A DNA stretch of 64,000 bases from a virus: positions 62,001 through 126,000 of IMG/VR virus record IMGVR_UViG_3300029319_007985, one strand, 5' to 3'. Positions 56,845-64,000 of this stretch are shown here, piece after piece; positions within the stretch are counted from its first letter, which is position 1; every line of letters begins with the position of its first letter. The translations under genes and the position numbers were made by a program. The notes under the pieces are model-generated. The model saw only the letters and a list, made by a program, of their open reading frames with translations, made no database searches and had not been told where the DNA came from.

Positions 56845-57495
56845 ATGAAAATCACATTAACCCAAAATAAATTTAATCCAAATCCATATTACGATCAACG
56901 AATAAAAGCAATTCTTTCTGACAACTTTGTTAAAAACTTACCAGGAACAATAGATACCTTTGACCAGAATGGTTTCGATCTTACTAATCTTGAAAGATTA
57001 TATGCCAAAAAAATGGACTACAAAATTAAAAAGGTTAGAACAAGCCACTGGGTGTTGAAAGAAGATTGGTTCACTTCCGAGCCAACAGACAGAGGTTGCC
57101 ATATAAATCACGCAGTGATTTTTGAAAGAAAAGGATTTACAGGTGCGGCAAAAGAACAAATGGAAGAATTTGCTGAGAAATGTCCTTTGGTTCATAAAGT
57201 CTTGCAAATAAGACCTAAATGGGGATTGGACTTTTCAATAGACTATGCAGATGCCGAGGGTAACGTGTTTGAAGTGTTACATTGGGAGTGGGACAGTTTT
57301 AATTTTGAAGAAATACAGGAAAAGAAAAAATACATGGATGATTTTTTACAGGCACAAGATTTTGATGAAATGGCTCTACGACTATTGGACAAAAAGTCAG
57401 AGTGGCACCATTTAGGCTTTTTTGAACAAAGTGATTACAAAACTAATTTTTTTGGTATAGAAAAAGAACGATTTAAGATGGTTCTCTGGAAATAA
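56845..57495 (+). CDS. Conserved phage protein, unknown
   Basis: 216 residues from ATG 56845 (a GTG one codon upstream is in frame). 'RTSHWVLKEDWFTSEPTDRG' and 'KWGLDFSIDYADAEGNVFEV' plus 'LHWEWDSFNF' suggest an alpha/beta enzyme-like or binding protein rich in Trp. No motif assigned. Confidence 0.6.
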   Translation: MKITLTQNKFNPNPYYDQRIKAILSDNFVKNLPGTIDTFDQNGFDLTNLERLYAKKMDYKIKKVRTSHWVLKEDWFTSEPTDRGCHINHAVIFERKGFTGAAKEQMEEFAEKCPLVHKVLQIRPKWGLDFSIDYADAEGNVFEVLHWEWDSFNFEEIQEKKKYMDDFLQAQDFDEMALRLLDKKSEWHHLGFFEQSDYKTNFFGIEKERFKMVLWK

Positions 57496-57498
57496 ATA
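57491..57498 (+). promoter_or_regulatory. T4-late-type octamer (AATAAATA), 5 bases before the ATG
   Basis: Overlaps the upstream stop; ATG at 57504. No Shine-Dalgarno. Confidence 0.68.
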
Positions 57499-57503
57499 TT
57501 GAT

Positions 57504-58358
57504 ATGACTATACCTTGGAATTTTAAACAATACTATCAGAACCTAGCGCATCTAAAACAAAGAGGACACGTAAGTTCGGGAGAACAGATTCAGTCTCCAG
57601 TATCAGCAGGTAGCCGAGGACTTGCCAACGTTGAACATTTTGCTGACAAGTCAGTGCAAATGATGGGATCACAAATAGATGAATCTGCTGATAGAGAATA
57701 CCAAAATTTAGACAAAGATACTATTGAAAAACTTAGAGAGAAATACCTACCTGATTGGGAATACAAAGATAACAGTTTACAAAAAAGATATAAGTTTGAA
57801 GATTACTTCCAGGTAGTGAAGTTTTTGATTGACACAATAAAGCCACAAGAAGAACTAGACCATCATGCAGACTTAGGAGTCTTCTACGATGAAGTTTTGG
57901 TAAAAATTTACACACACAGAACAAAAGATGTCACTGACTATGATTTTAAGGTCGCACTGCAAATGGATATGATTGCAAAAAAGAAACATGGTGCAATAAA
58001 ACCTGATTATGACTTATCAGCCTTAGTTGATGATTTTGATTTTTGTATAAACTGTGGCGACTTGATACTAAATGAAAGAAAGTACCAAGGTGGATTGCGT
58101 AAATGGTTCAAACAAAAATGGGTGAACATAGCCAAGAAAAAGAAAGGTGGAGGCCATCCTGAGTGTGGTACTTCAGGTTCTAAAAGAGGTTATGCAAAAT
58201 GTGTGCCGGCATCAAAGGCACGTTCAATGTCAAAAAAGCAGAAAAAGTCAGCAGTATCAAGAAAAAGAGCCGCACAGCGAAAAGCAGGTAGAGGTGGTAA
58301 AGATACAGGTGGCACTGGTAAAAAGCCAATTAGAGTTTCTACAAAGCCTAAAAAATAA
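57504..58358 (+). CDS. Late protein with C-terminal DUF5872-like basic Cys domain
   Basis: 284 residues. The N-terminal ~170 are helical and acidic/mixed. The C-terminal ~85 contain 'GGLRKWFKQKWVNIAKKKKG', 'GHPECGTSGSKRGYAKCVPA' and 'SKARSMSKKQKKSAVSRKRA', matching the DUF5872-type pattern (K-W-x-x-x-x-W-V-x-I ... C-G-x-S ... Y-x-K-C-x-P). The tail is Lys/Arg-rich. Likely a DNA-binding virion protein. Confidence 0.72.
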   Translation: MTIPWNFKQYYQNLAHLKQRGHVSSGEQIQSPVSAGSRGLANVEHFADKSVQMMGSQIDESADREYQNLDKDTIEKLREKYLPDWEYKDNSLQKRYKFEDYFQVVKFLIDTIKPQEELDHHADLGVFYDEVLVKIYTHRTKDVTDYDFKVALQMDMIAKKKHGAIKPDYDLSALVDDFDFCINCGDLILNERKYQGGLRKWFKQKWVNIAKKKKGGGHPECGTSGSKRGYAKCVPASKARSMSKKQKKSAVSRKRAAQRKAGRGGKDTGGTGKKPIRVSTKPKK

Positions 58359-58387
58359 TTGCTTTTACTCCAATCATAAAGTATAAT
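58359..58387 (+). promoter_or_regulatory. Sigma70-like promoter with very short leader for DsbA
   Basis: TTGCTT at 58359-58364, 17-base spacer, TATAAT at 58382-58387. Predicted +1 near 58394 is at the AAGGAG Shine-Dalgarno (58394-58399), leaving a leader of about 11 bases to ATG 58405. Confidence 0.55.
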
Positions 58388-58404
58388 AGTAAAAAGGAGA
58401 AAAA

Positions 58405-58656
58405 ATGCGAAATTTCAACGAAGCAGAAAAACAAAAACTAATACAAATTATAAACCAAGGTTCACAAGTTCTCGGAGAAGTCGACGATCTTAAATCAGGA
58501 TTGAAGGACACTGTAAGGGCACTTGCAGAAGAACTAGAACTTAAACCAGCACTCATCAACAAAGCCATATCGGTTGCACACAAAGACAACTACAAGGGTG
58601 TGTCAGACGACATGGATCAAGTAGAAGCGATACTAACAGCCGCGGGTAAAATTTAG
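58405..58656 (+). CDS. dsbA: DsbA-like double-stranded DNA-binding protein
   Basis: 83 residues. 'FNEAEKQKLIQIINQGSQVL', 'GEVDDLKSGLKDTVRALAEE' and 'LKPALINKAISVAHKDNY' align with T4 DsbA (dsDNA-binding protein associated with late transcription) and its marine phage relatives. Normal length. It precedes the polymerase gene. Function in transcription is taken from T4 and is not shown here. Confidence 0.78.
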   Translation: MRNFNEAEKQKLIQIINQGSQVLGEVDDLKSGLKDTVRALAEELELKPALINKAISVAHKDNYKGVSDDMDQVEAILTAAGKI

Positions 58657-58937
58657 TGTATAATTTACTCAAAGAATTTTGGGTAAACAGTTATAACACA
58701 GATAAGACAGCATTTTATCTTGAGATTATATCTGTGGCATTTACCATTGCAGGATCAGTGATATTGACTTTCACTTCTCCTTATCCTATAATGGAGTATG
58801 TGTTTCCTGTCTATCTGGTAGGATCTTGCACACTGGCCATTGCATGTTGGAGAAGAAGAATAATTTGGACACTGGTTTTGGCAAGTTGGTTTACTATAAT
58901 GAATGTGATTGGAAACATTAAAGTATTTTTATTATGA
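58656..58937 (+). CDS. Small four-helix membrane protein (GTG start)
   Basis: 93 residues from GTG 58656, overlapping the DsbA stop. Hydrophobic segments at ~20-38, 45-55, 58-66 and 70-90 ('EIISVAFTIAGSVILTFTS', 'IIWTLVLASWFTIMNVIGN'). Resembles small PnuC-like phage membrane proteins without a decisive motif. Overlaps the polymerase start (ATGA). Confidence 0.6.
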   Translation: MYNLLKEFWVNSYNTDKTAFYLEIISVAFTIAGSVILTFTSPYPIMEYVFPVYLVGSCTLAIACWRRRIIWTLVLASWFTIMNVIGNIKVFLL

Positions 58938-61594
58938 GTTATATAGATGCATTCTATAAAAGAGATGAGGACAAAGTCCGTGTAGTTGAAAGAGACTCCA
59001 AAGGACAAAGAAAGTTTGTAGACTACGACGCAAGATATACATTTTACTATCCTGACAGCAGAGGAAAACACAGAAGTATATTTGGAGAACAACTGCAAAA
59101 AGTACAATGCTCCACTTTCAAGCAATTTATAAAAGAACAAAAAATAAGATCAAATAAAAAATTATACGAACAAGATATAAATCCAGTCTTTAGGTGCCTG
59201 GAAGAAAATTATCTCGGTAAGGAAACTCCAAAATTAAATGTTGTATTTTTCGATATTGAAGTTGACTTCGACCCACAGCGTGGATATTCTACTACAGATG
59301 ATCCATTTATGCCAATAACAGCAATAACTTGTTATCTAAGTTGGAGCGATCAATTAGTAACACTTGCGGTTCCGCCAAAGACACTAAACATGTCAGGAGC
59401 AAAAATGGCGACAGAACGTTTTGAAAACGTCATGTTGTTTGAAAAAGAAGCGGACATGTTAGACGCATTTTTAACACTGATAGATGATGCGGACATTTTG
59501 AGTGGATGGAACTCGGAAGGTTATGATATTCCATACACTGTTGGTAGGATACAAAAAACATTGAGTAGCGACGACACAAGAAGACTATGCTTCTGGGGTG
59601 AAAAGCCAAAGCGTAGGACATTTGAGAAATATGGCAGAGAGCAACTAAGTTATGACCTGATAGGAAGAGTGCATTTGGATCTGCTAGAACTTTACAGAAA
59701 ATACACATATGAAGAAAGACATTCGTACAGACTAGATGCAATAGGTGAACACGAACTTGGCGAAAAAAAGACAGTGTATGAAGGATCTTTGGACAACCTA
59801 TATAATAATGACTTTGGTTTGTTTATAGAATACAATAGACAAGACTGTGCTCTACTTGCCAAACTGGAAAAAAAATTAAAATTTATTGAACTTGCAAACG
59901 AAATAGCACACCAAAATACCGTGTTATTACAGACTACGATGGGGGCAGTCGCAGTGACTGAACAAGCAATCGTGAATGAAGCACACAGAAGAGGCATGAT
60001 TGTGCCTGGAAGAGTCAAACGTGCCGAAGGAGAATCTGTCACGGCGGCTGGTGCATACGTGGCCACGCCCAAGAAAGGTTTACATAATTGGATAGGTAGT
60101 TGCGATATCAACAGTCTATATCCAAGTGTAATTAGAGCATTGAACATGGGACCAGAATCAATTGTTGGACAGATACGCCCTGTTATCACGTCTGCGGAAA
60201 TAAATCGTGCAAGGCACCAGAAAAAGTCATTTGCGGCGGCTTGGGATAATCAATTTGGCACTTGGGAATATCAAGCAGTAATGAAACAAGATAAAGGCAC
60301 TGAAATAATAGTTGACTGGGAAGATGGCACAAGTGTGAAAATGAGTGCAGGGCAACTACACGAACTTGTGTTTGAGAGTAATAATCAATGGATGTTGAGT
60401 GCAAACGGAACTATTTTCACGTATGAATTTGAAGCAATCATCCCTGGACTACTTAAAAGATGGTATGCTGAAAGAAAAGAAATGCAACGTAAGATGCATG
60501 AGTGCGGTGATAATGAAATAGAAAAAGAGTTTTGGGACAAAAGGCAACTAGTCAAAAAAATTAATTTAAACAGTTTGTATGGAGCAATCTTAAATCCAGG
60601 TTGCAGATTCTTCGACATAAGGATTGGACAGTCAGTAACACTAACTGGTAGATGTATCACAAAACACATGGGCGCAAAAGTAAATGAAGTAATAACTGGC
60701 GACTATGATCATAAAGGTGATTCAGTAATTTACGGCGACACAGATTCAGTTTACTTTAGTGCTTACAAACCGCTACAGAATGAAATAACGTCTGGAAAAG
60801 TGCCATGGCAAAAAGAAAACATAATAAATTTATATGATAAAATTGCTGACGAAGTCAATAACTCCTTTACACAATACATGACCAAAGCATTTCACTGTCC
60901 AAAAACTAGAGGCGAGGTAATAAAAGCAGGACGTGAATTAGTTGCTAGTAAAGGATTGTTTATTACAAAGAAAAGATATGCAGTGTTGTACTTCGACAAG
61001 GAGGGAGAACGTCAAGATATAGCCGGCTCGCCAGGAAAAATGAAGGCAATGGGACTTGATCTTAAAAGATCTGACACTCCTGTTTTTGTACAAAACTTTC
61101 TAAGTGAGTTGTTGATGATGGTTTTGACTAACAAAACTGAAGAAGAAGTCCTAAAAAGAATATCTGAATTTAGGTCAGAGTTCAAAGCAAGGCCAGGTTG
61201 GGAAAAAGGATCACCAAAAAGAGCAAACAACGTTACAGAATATCTTGCAAAAGAAACTAAACAAGGGAGAGCCAACATGCCAGGGCACGTAAGAGCAAGT
61301 ATAAACTGGAATAGATGTAGAGAAATGTACAGCGACAAATATTCTCTTCCTATAACGGATGGAGCAAAAGTGATTGTGTGTAAATTGAAAAACAATCCAT
61401 TAGGCTACACTTCAATAGCCTATCCAGTTGACGAGATGAGAATACCCGACTGGTTCAAAGAAATGCCATTTGATGCTGAAGCAATGGAATCTACAATACT
61501 AGATCAAAAAATAGACAATCTTATCGGGGTGCTTAATTGGGACGTACAAAGCACAGAGACCACAAACACATTCAACAAACTATTCCAATTTTAA
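58934..61594 (+). CDS. 43: Family B DNA polymerase (T4 gp43-like)
   Basis: 886 residues, the T4 gp43 length. The 3'-5' exonuclease has Exo I D107-I-E109 in 'FFDIEVDF', Exo II 'SGWNSEGYDIPYTVGR' and Exo III 'IEYNRQDC'. Polymerase motifs: A D391-x-x-S-L-Y-P-S ('CDINSLYPSVIRAL'), B 'KKINLNSLYGAI' and C Y600-G-D-T-D-S605. The C-terminal 'TNTFNKLFQF' resembles the clamp-binding peptide of gp43. It is the replicative polymerase, working with the clamp (62476) and clamp loader (33559). Intact. Confidence 0.98.
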   Translation: MSYIDAFYKRDEDKVRVVERDSKGQRKFVDYDARYTFYYPDSRGKHRSIFGEQLQKVQCSTFKQFIKEQKIRSNKKLYEQDINPVFRCLEENYLGKETPKLNVVFFDIEVDFDPQRGYSTTDDPFMPITAITCYLSWSDQLVTLAVPPKTLNMSGAKMATERFENVMLFEKEADMLDAFLTLIDDADILSGWNSEGYDIPYTVGRIQKTLSSDDTRRLCFWGEKPKRRTFEKYGREQLSYDLIGRVHLDLLELYRKYTYEERHSYRLDAIGEHELGEKKTVYEGSLDNLYNNDFGLFIEYNRQDCALLAKLEKKLKFIELANEIAHQNTVLLQTTMGAVAVTEQAIVNEAHRRGMIVPGRVKRAEGESVTAAGAYVATPKKGLHNWIGSCDINSLYPSVIRALNMGPESIVGQIRPVITSAEINRARHQKKSFAAAWDNQFGTWEYQAVMKQDKGTEIIVDWEDGTSVKMSAGQLHELVFESNNQWMLSANGTIFTYEFEAIIPGLLKRWYAERKEMQRKMHECGDNEIEKEFWDKRQLVKKINLNSLYGAILNPGCRFFDIRIGQSVTLTGRCITKHMGAKVNEVITGDYDHKGDSVIYGDTDSVYFSAYKPLQNEITSGKVPWQKENIINLYDKIADEVNNSFTQYMTKAFHCPKTRGEVIKAGRELVASKGLFITKKRYAVLYFDKEGERQDIAGSPGKMKAMGLDLKRSDTPVFVQNFLSELLMMVLTNKTEEEVLKRISEFRSEFKARPGWEKGSPKRANNVTEYLAKETKQGRANMPGHVRASINWNRCREMYSDKYSLPITDGAKVIVCKLKNNPLGYTSIAYPVDEMRIPDWFKEMPFDAEAMESTILDQKIDNLIGVLNWDVQSTETTNTFNKLFQF

Positions 61595-61597
61595 ATA
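61590..61597 (+). promoter_or_regulatory. Late-type octamer (TTTAAATA), 4 bases before the ATG
   Basis: Overlaps the polymerase stop codon; ATG at 61602. Confidence 0.45.
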
Positions 61598-61601
61598 CAA
61601 G

Positions 61602-62429
61602 ATGCTTAGTATAGAAGAGATAAAACTAACAATATCTGCTCTCAAAAAATTACGAGATACAAAAAATTGGGAAGATTGCATTGACAGTTACTTAAAAAAA
61701 TTAGAAGAACTGGCCAGACGTGTTGACGCATACAACGACGATCAAATCCAACAATTGGATAAGACAAAAGATTGGTATCAGCAAGAGTTAGATTGGACAC
61801 ATAATAGAAAAAAACACTTGTACGACGAGTTGCTTGACAAGATGATCGAATCAAAAATATTTCAGTTTGCGAAAGCAGGCAAAACAGCCAACATGCAAAA
61901 CTCTTTGGAAATAGGACCAGGGTATGGTAGGTACAGTAAAATGTTTTTGTCTTGGAGGCTGAACTATTTTCTAGACTTATTGCCAACATGTGAAACTAAA
62001 ATTAAGAAAAAATTTCACCCACCTCATCACAAATATATTAAATTTTATACGACACTACGTTGTGACTGTTCTCCAATACCAACCAACAGTTGTAATTTTG
62101 TTTTTTCCTGGAACACCTTTACTTTCTTTACACAAAAACACATCAATGAATACCTAGGAGACATGAAAAGGGTAATGTTACCAGGCGGATATGCTCTTAT
62201 ACATTATGCCAACTGTGAATATGATAAAGACTTGCACGAGGCAAAGCGTGGTTATTGGAACTTCAATACTAAAACAGACATGCACAAAATGATCCAATCA
62301 CATGGTTATGACATCATAGAAAGCGATCAATTTAAACAAGGCGCCAATTATGTTATCTTCAAAAAACTTGGTAATCTAAATCCTGTGCTTTATCAAGTTT
62401 TAGAAATGCCGCTAGATAAAGAAAAATAA
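61602..62429 (+). CDS. SAM-dependent methyltransferase
   Basis: 275 residues. A coiled-coil N-terminus (~1-90) precedes a class I methyltransferase fold: 'SLEIGPGYGRYSKMFL' (SAM-binding Gly loop), 'NFVFSWNTFTFF' (motif III-like) and 'MKRVMLPGGYALIHY' (motif V). The substrate is unknown: it lacks DNA-methylase catalytic motifs (NPPY, PC), so a small-molecule, glycan or protein target is more likely. Confidence 0.82.
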   Translation: MLSIEEIKLTISALKKLRDTKNWEDCIDSYLKKLEELARRVDAYNDDQIQQLDKTKDWYQQELDWTHNRKKHLYDELLDKMIESKIFQFAKAGKTANMQNSLEIGPGYGRYSKMFLSWRLNYFLDLLPTCETKIKKKFHPPHHKYIKFYTTLRCDCSPIPTNSCNFVFSWNTFTFFTQKHINEYLGDMKRVMLPGGYALIHYANCEYDKDLHEAKRGYWNFNTKTDMHKMIQSHGYDIIESDQFKQGANYVIFKKLGNLNPVLYQVLEMPLDKEK

Positions 62430-62437
62430 TTTAACAG

Positions 62438-62466
62438 TTGATTCTGATCTAAATATTTTATATAAT
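62438..62466 (+). promoter_or_regulatory. Sigma70-like promoter for the sliding clamp
   Basis: TTGATT at 62438-62443, 17-base spacer, TATAAT at 62461-62466; predicted +1 near 62473, three bases before ATG 62476. The spacer contains the late-type octamer TCTAAATA (62448-62455), the same overlap as at 8882. Confidence 0.6.
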
Positions 62467-62475
62467 AATTGTATT

Positions 62476-63213
62476 ATGATAGATATCTTGAAAGACATTG
62501 TCAAGCACACGCATGGACTTGGATTCCTCGATCTTGTTAAAATTACTGGTACCAGTGATTCAACTGCTATTGATTCAATGGCAGAGGACAGATCAGTTAT
62601 CCTGCAAGGATCTTTTCACAAACCACAATCAGGTATGATAGGAACTTTTGGTATGCCTCAGTTGAATAAACTAGATATACATTTAAAATGTCCGGAATAC
62701 AAAGATAAGGCAAACATATCCGTAATGACTGGAACCAGAAATGGTGCAGAAACACCAACAGGTATACACTTTGAAAATGAAAAAGGTGATTTCAAGAATG
62801 ATTATAGATTTATGAATGCCGAGATTATTAACGAAAAACTTAAAACTGTAAAATTTAAAGGTGTTAAGTGGGACGTTGAGATCGAGCCTACAGTGGCAAG
62901 TGTACAAAGATTCAACTTTCAATCAGTAGCAAACACAGAACACAATTCTTTTGTTGTAAGAACAGAGGATGGTAACCTGATATTCACTTTTGGTGATCAA
63001 TCATCACATGGTGGTGAATTTGTATTTGCAAAAGACGTGAAAGGAACTCTTAATAAAGGATGGAGTTGGCCGGTAGCACAGGTATTACAGATATTGAAAC
63101 TTTCTGATTCTGCAAAAGTAACACTACATTTTTCCAATGAAGGAGCAATGCAGGTTACAGTAGACTCAGGACTAGGCAAATATCAGTATATTATTCCAGC
63201 GCAGGCGCAGTAA
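62476..63213 (+). CDS. 45: Sliding clamp (T4 gp45-like)
   Basis: 245 residues, close to gp45 (228). 'SMAEDRSVILQGSFHKPQSG', 'GTFGMPQLNKLDIHLKCPEY' and the end 'HFSNEGAMQVTVDSGLGKYQ' match the trimeric T4-type clamp with its repeated two-domain layout. It confers processivity on the polymerase and, in T4, activates late promoters together with gp33/gp55; the T4-late-type octamers in this window fit that link. It overlaps the next gene (TAATG). Confidence 0.93.
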   Translation: MIDILKDIVKHTHGLGFLDLVKITGTSDSTAIDSMAEDRSVILQGSFHKPQSGMIGTFGMPQLNKLDIHLKCPEYKDKANISVMTGTRNGAETPTGIHFENEKGDFKNDYRFMNAEIINEKLKTVKFKGVKWDVEIEPTVASVQRFNFQSVANTEHNSFVVRTEDGNLIFTFGDQSSHGGEFVFAKDVKGTLNKGWSWPVAQVLQILKLSDSAKVTLHFSNEGAMQVTVDSGLGKYQYIIPAQAQ

Positions 63214-64000
63214 TGACAGATAAAAGGCAAGAACATTTAGGAGAGTACAGCAGAGACTTTGCGGTGTTCTTGCCTGCTATTTCAAACTTTTACAATACTT
63301 TCATTAGCAAACAAAGGGTTACTGAGGGCACCCACATACCAGCAGAAAGAATACCAAAAGGATTGGACAGAGGAGTCGAAGGATTAAACTTTATCAATCC
63401 TGAACAAGGATATTTCACATATCCAACAGCATTATATTCGGCAGGACACGCCTGTTTAGATATGGATAAAACAGCAGACAGAGATTCAATGTGTGTCAAT
63501 CGAGACAGAAAGTTTTCAACGATTATTGGTGACTCAGGTGGATATCAGATAGGAAAAGGTGTTATTAAATTTGATTGGAAAGATTTTGAAGGAAATAAAG
63601 CAAACAAAGTAAGGTCAGATATTTTAAATTGGTTGGAACTTACAAGCGATTGGGCAATGACCTTAGACGTGCCAACTTGGGCGGCAGACGATTTGAATTC
63701 ACCAAAAACAGGACTAAAAAGTTTTCAAGATACATTGGACGGCACAATTTACAATAATAAGTTTTTCCAAAAAAATAGACTAGGACAGACCAAGTTATTA
63801 AACGTGTTACAAGGTGATGATTGGGAAACAGCACAAATTTGGTATGACAAAGTAAAAGATTTTGAATTTGAAGGTTGGGCAATGGGCGGAATCAACATGT
63901 GTGACATGGAGGTTATGTTAAAAAGGCTAATCATAATGAGAGATGAAAAGAAACTGGATGGTAAAGACTGGATGCACGTACTAGGCACGTCACAACTTGA
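63213..64000 (+). CDS. tRNA-guanine transglycosylase-like / DpdA-like enzyme, 3' truncated by the window
   Basis: Open from ATG 63213 to the window end (262 codons, no stop). TGT-fold landmarks: 'GDSGGYQIG' with D107 (general base equivalent of D-S-G-G-F-Q), 'AMTLDVPTW' with D152 in the position expected for the nucleophilic Asp, and 'LLNVLQGDDWETAQIWYDKV' then 'FEGWAMGGI' matching V-V-Q-G ... G-Y-A-I-G-G-L. Phage members of this group (DpdA) exchange guanine in DNA for 7-deazaguanines to evade restriction. With QueD at 9519 a DNA-modification role is favoured over tRNA modification, but the truncated C-terminus prevents a firm decision. Confidence 0.82.
   Translation, partial: MTDKRQEHLGEYSRDFAVFLPAISNFYNTFISKQRVTEGTHIPAERIPKGLDRGVEGLNFINPEQGYFTYPTALYSAGHACLDMDKTADRDSMCVNRDRKFSTIIGDSGGYQIGKGVIKFDWKDFEGNKANKVRSDILNWLELTSDWAMTLDVPTWAADDLNSPKTGLKSFQDTLDGTIYNNKFFQKNRLGQTKLLNVLQGDDWETAQIWYDKVKDFEFEGWAMGGINMCDMEVMLKRLIIMRDEKKLDGKDWMHVLGTSQL

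Noticed and set aside
1-64000. tRNA genes, integrase, transposase or attachment sites
   Set aside because: Intergenic gaps are nearly all under 70 bases and none shows a cloverleaf; no recombinase or insertion-sequence motif was seen in any translated frame.

Overview
The window is a dense, almost gap-free stretch (about 36% GC by eye) of a large T4-like myovirus genome from a marine-type heterotrophic bacterium. The phage assignment rests on a T4-type replisome: family B DNA polymerase (58934-61594), sliding clamp (62476-63213) and clamp-loader ATPase (33559-34485). It is supported by a DsbA-like protein, a clustered set of fibre/adhesin genes sharing one N-terminal module, a lysis cassette (M15 endolysin, i-spanin, o-spanin) and T4-late-type promoter octamers (NATAAATA). 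The host is probably a ubiquinone-using proteobacterium and not a cyanobacterium: the cytochrome b gene is the full-length, unsplit bc1 type, and there is no photosynthesis gene.

Layout. 1-5 kb: a TolC-like outer-membrane factor (5' truncated), a type I secretion ABC membrane domain lacking its ATPase, a short HlyD, small membrane proteins and a CHASE2 adenylate cyclase. 5-16 kb: many short overlapping genes, including DexA-like exonuclease, a flavodoxin-fold quinone reductase, a HIT protein, QueD, UV endonuclease, Cu/Zn SOD, an SGNH protein, SufE and an A-type Fe-S carrier. 16.7-28.4 kb: tail-fibre/adhesin cluster. 28.4-31 kb: a fragment of Pol III alpha and another SGNH protein. 31-32.7 kb: GroES-like co-chaperonin and complete cytochrome b. 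33-36.6 kb: clamp loader and conserved unknowns. 36.6-40.5 kb: lysis genes, with an aminotransferase-like gene on the opposite strand, a 2OG-Fe(II) oxygenase and a holin candidate. 40.6-45 kb: DnaJ-like, alternative oxidase (AOX), peptide deformylase and ClpA in one apparent operon. 45-58 kb: virion-type genes, many small, basic and Cys-containing, several sharing an N-terminal signature like the T4 capsid-targeting peptide. 58-64 kb: DsbA, polymerase, methyltransferase, clamp and a DpdA/TGT-like enzyme running off the end.

How it may work together. Cytochrome b and AOX suggest that the phage remodels the host ubiquinol-oxidising chain, a respiratory parallel to the psbA/PTOX pair of cyanophages. 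SufE, the A-type carrier, SOD, AOX and deformylase form an iron/redox set. GroES, DnaJ, ClpA and deformylase form a protein-quality set. QueD with the DpdA-like enzyme points to 7-deazaguanine DNA modification. A consistent regulatory feature is that both sigma70-like and T4-late-like promoters sit so close to start codons that transcription should begin at or within a few bases of the ATG, so many mRNAs would be leaderless. All functional statements come from reading the sequence; no database search was run.
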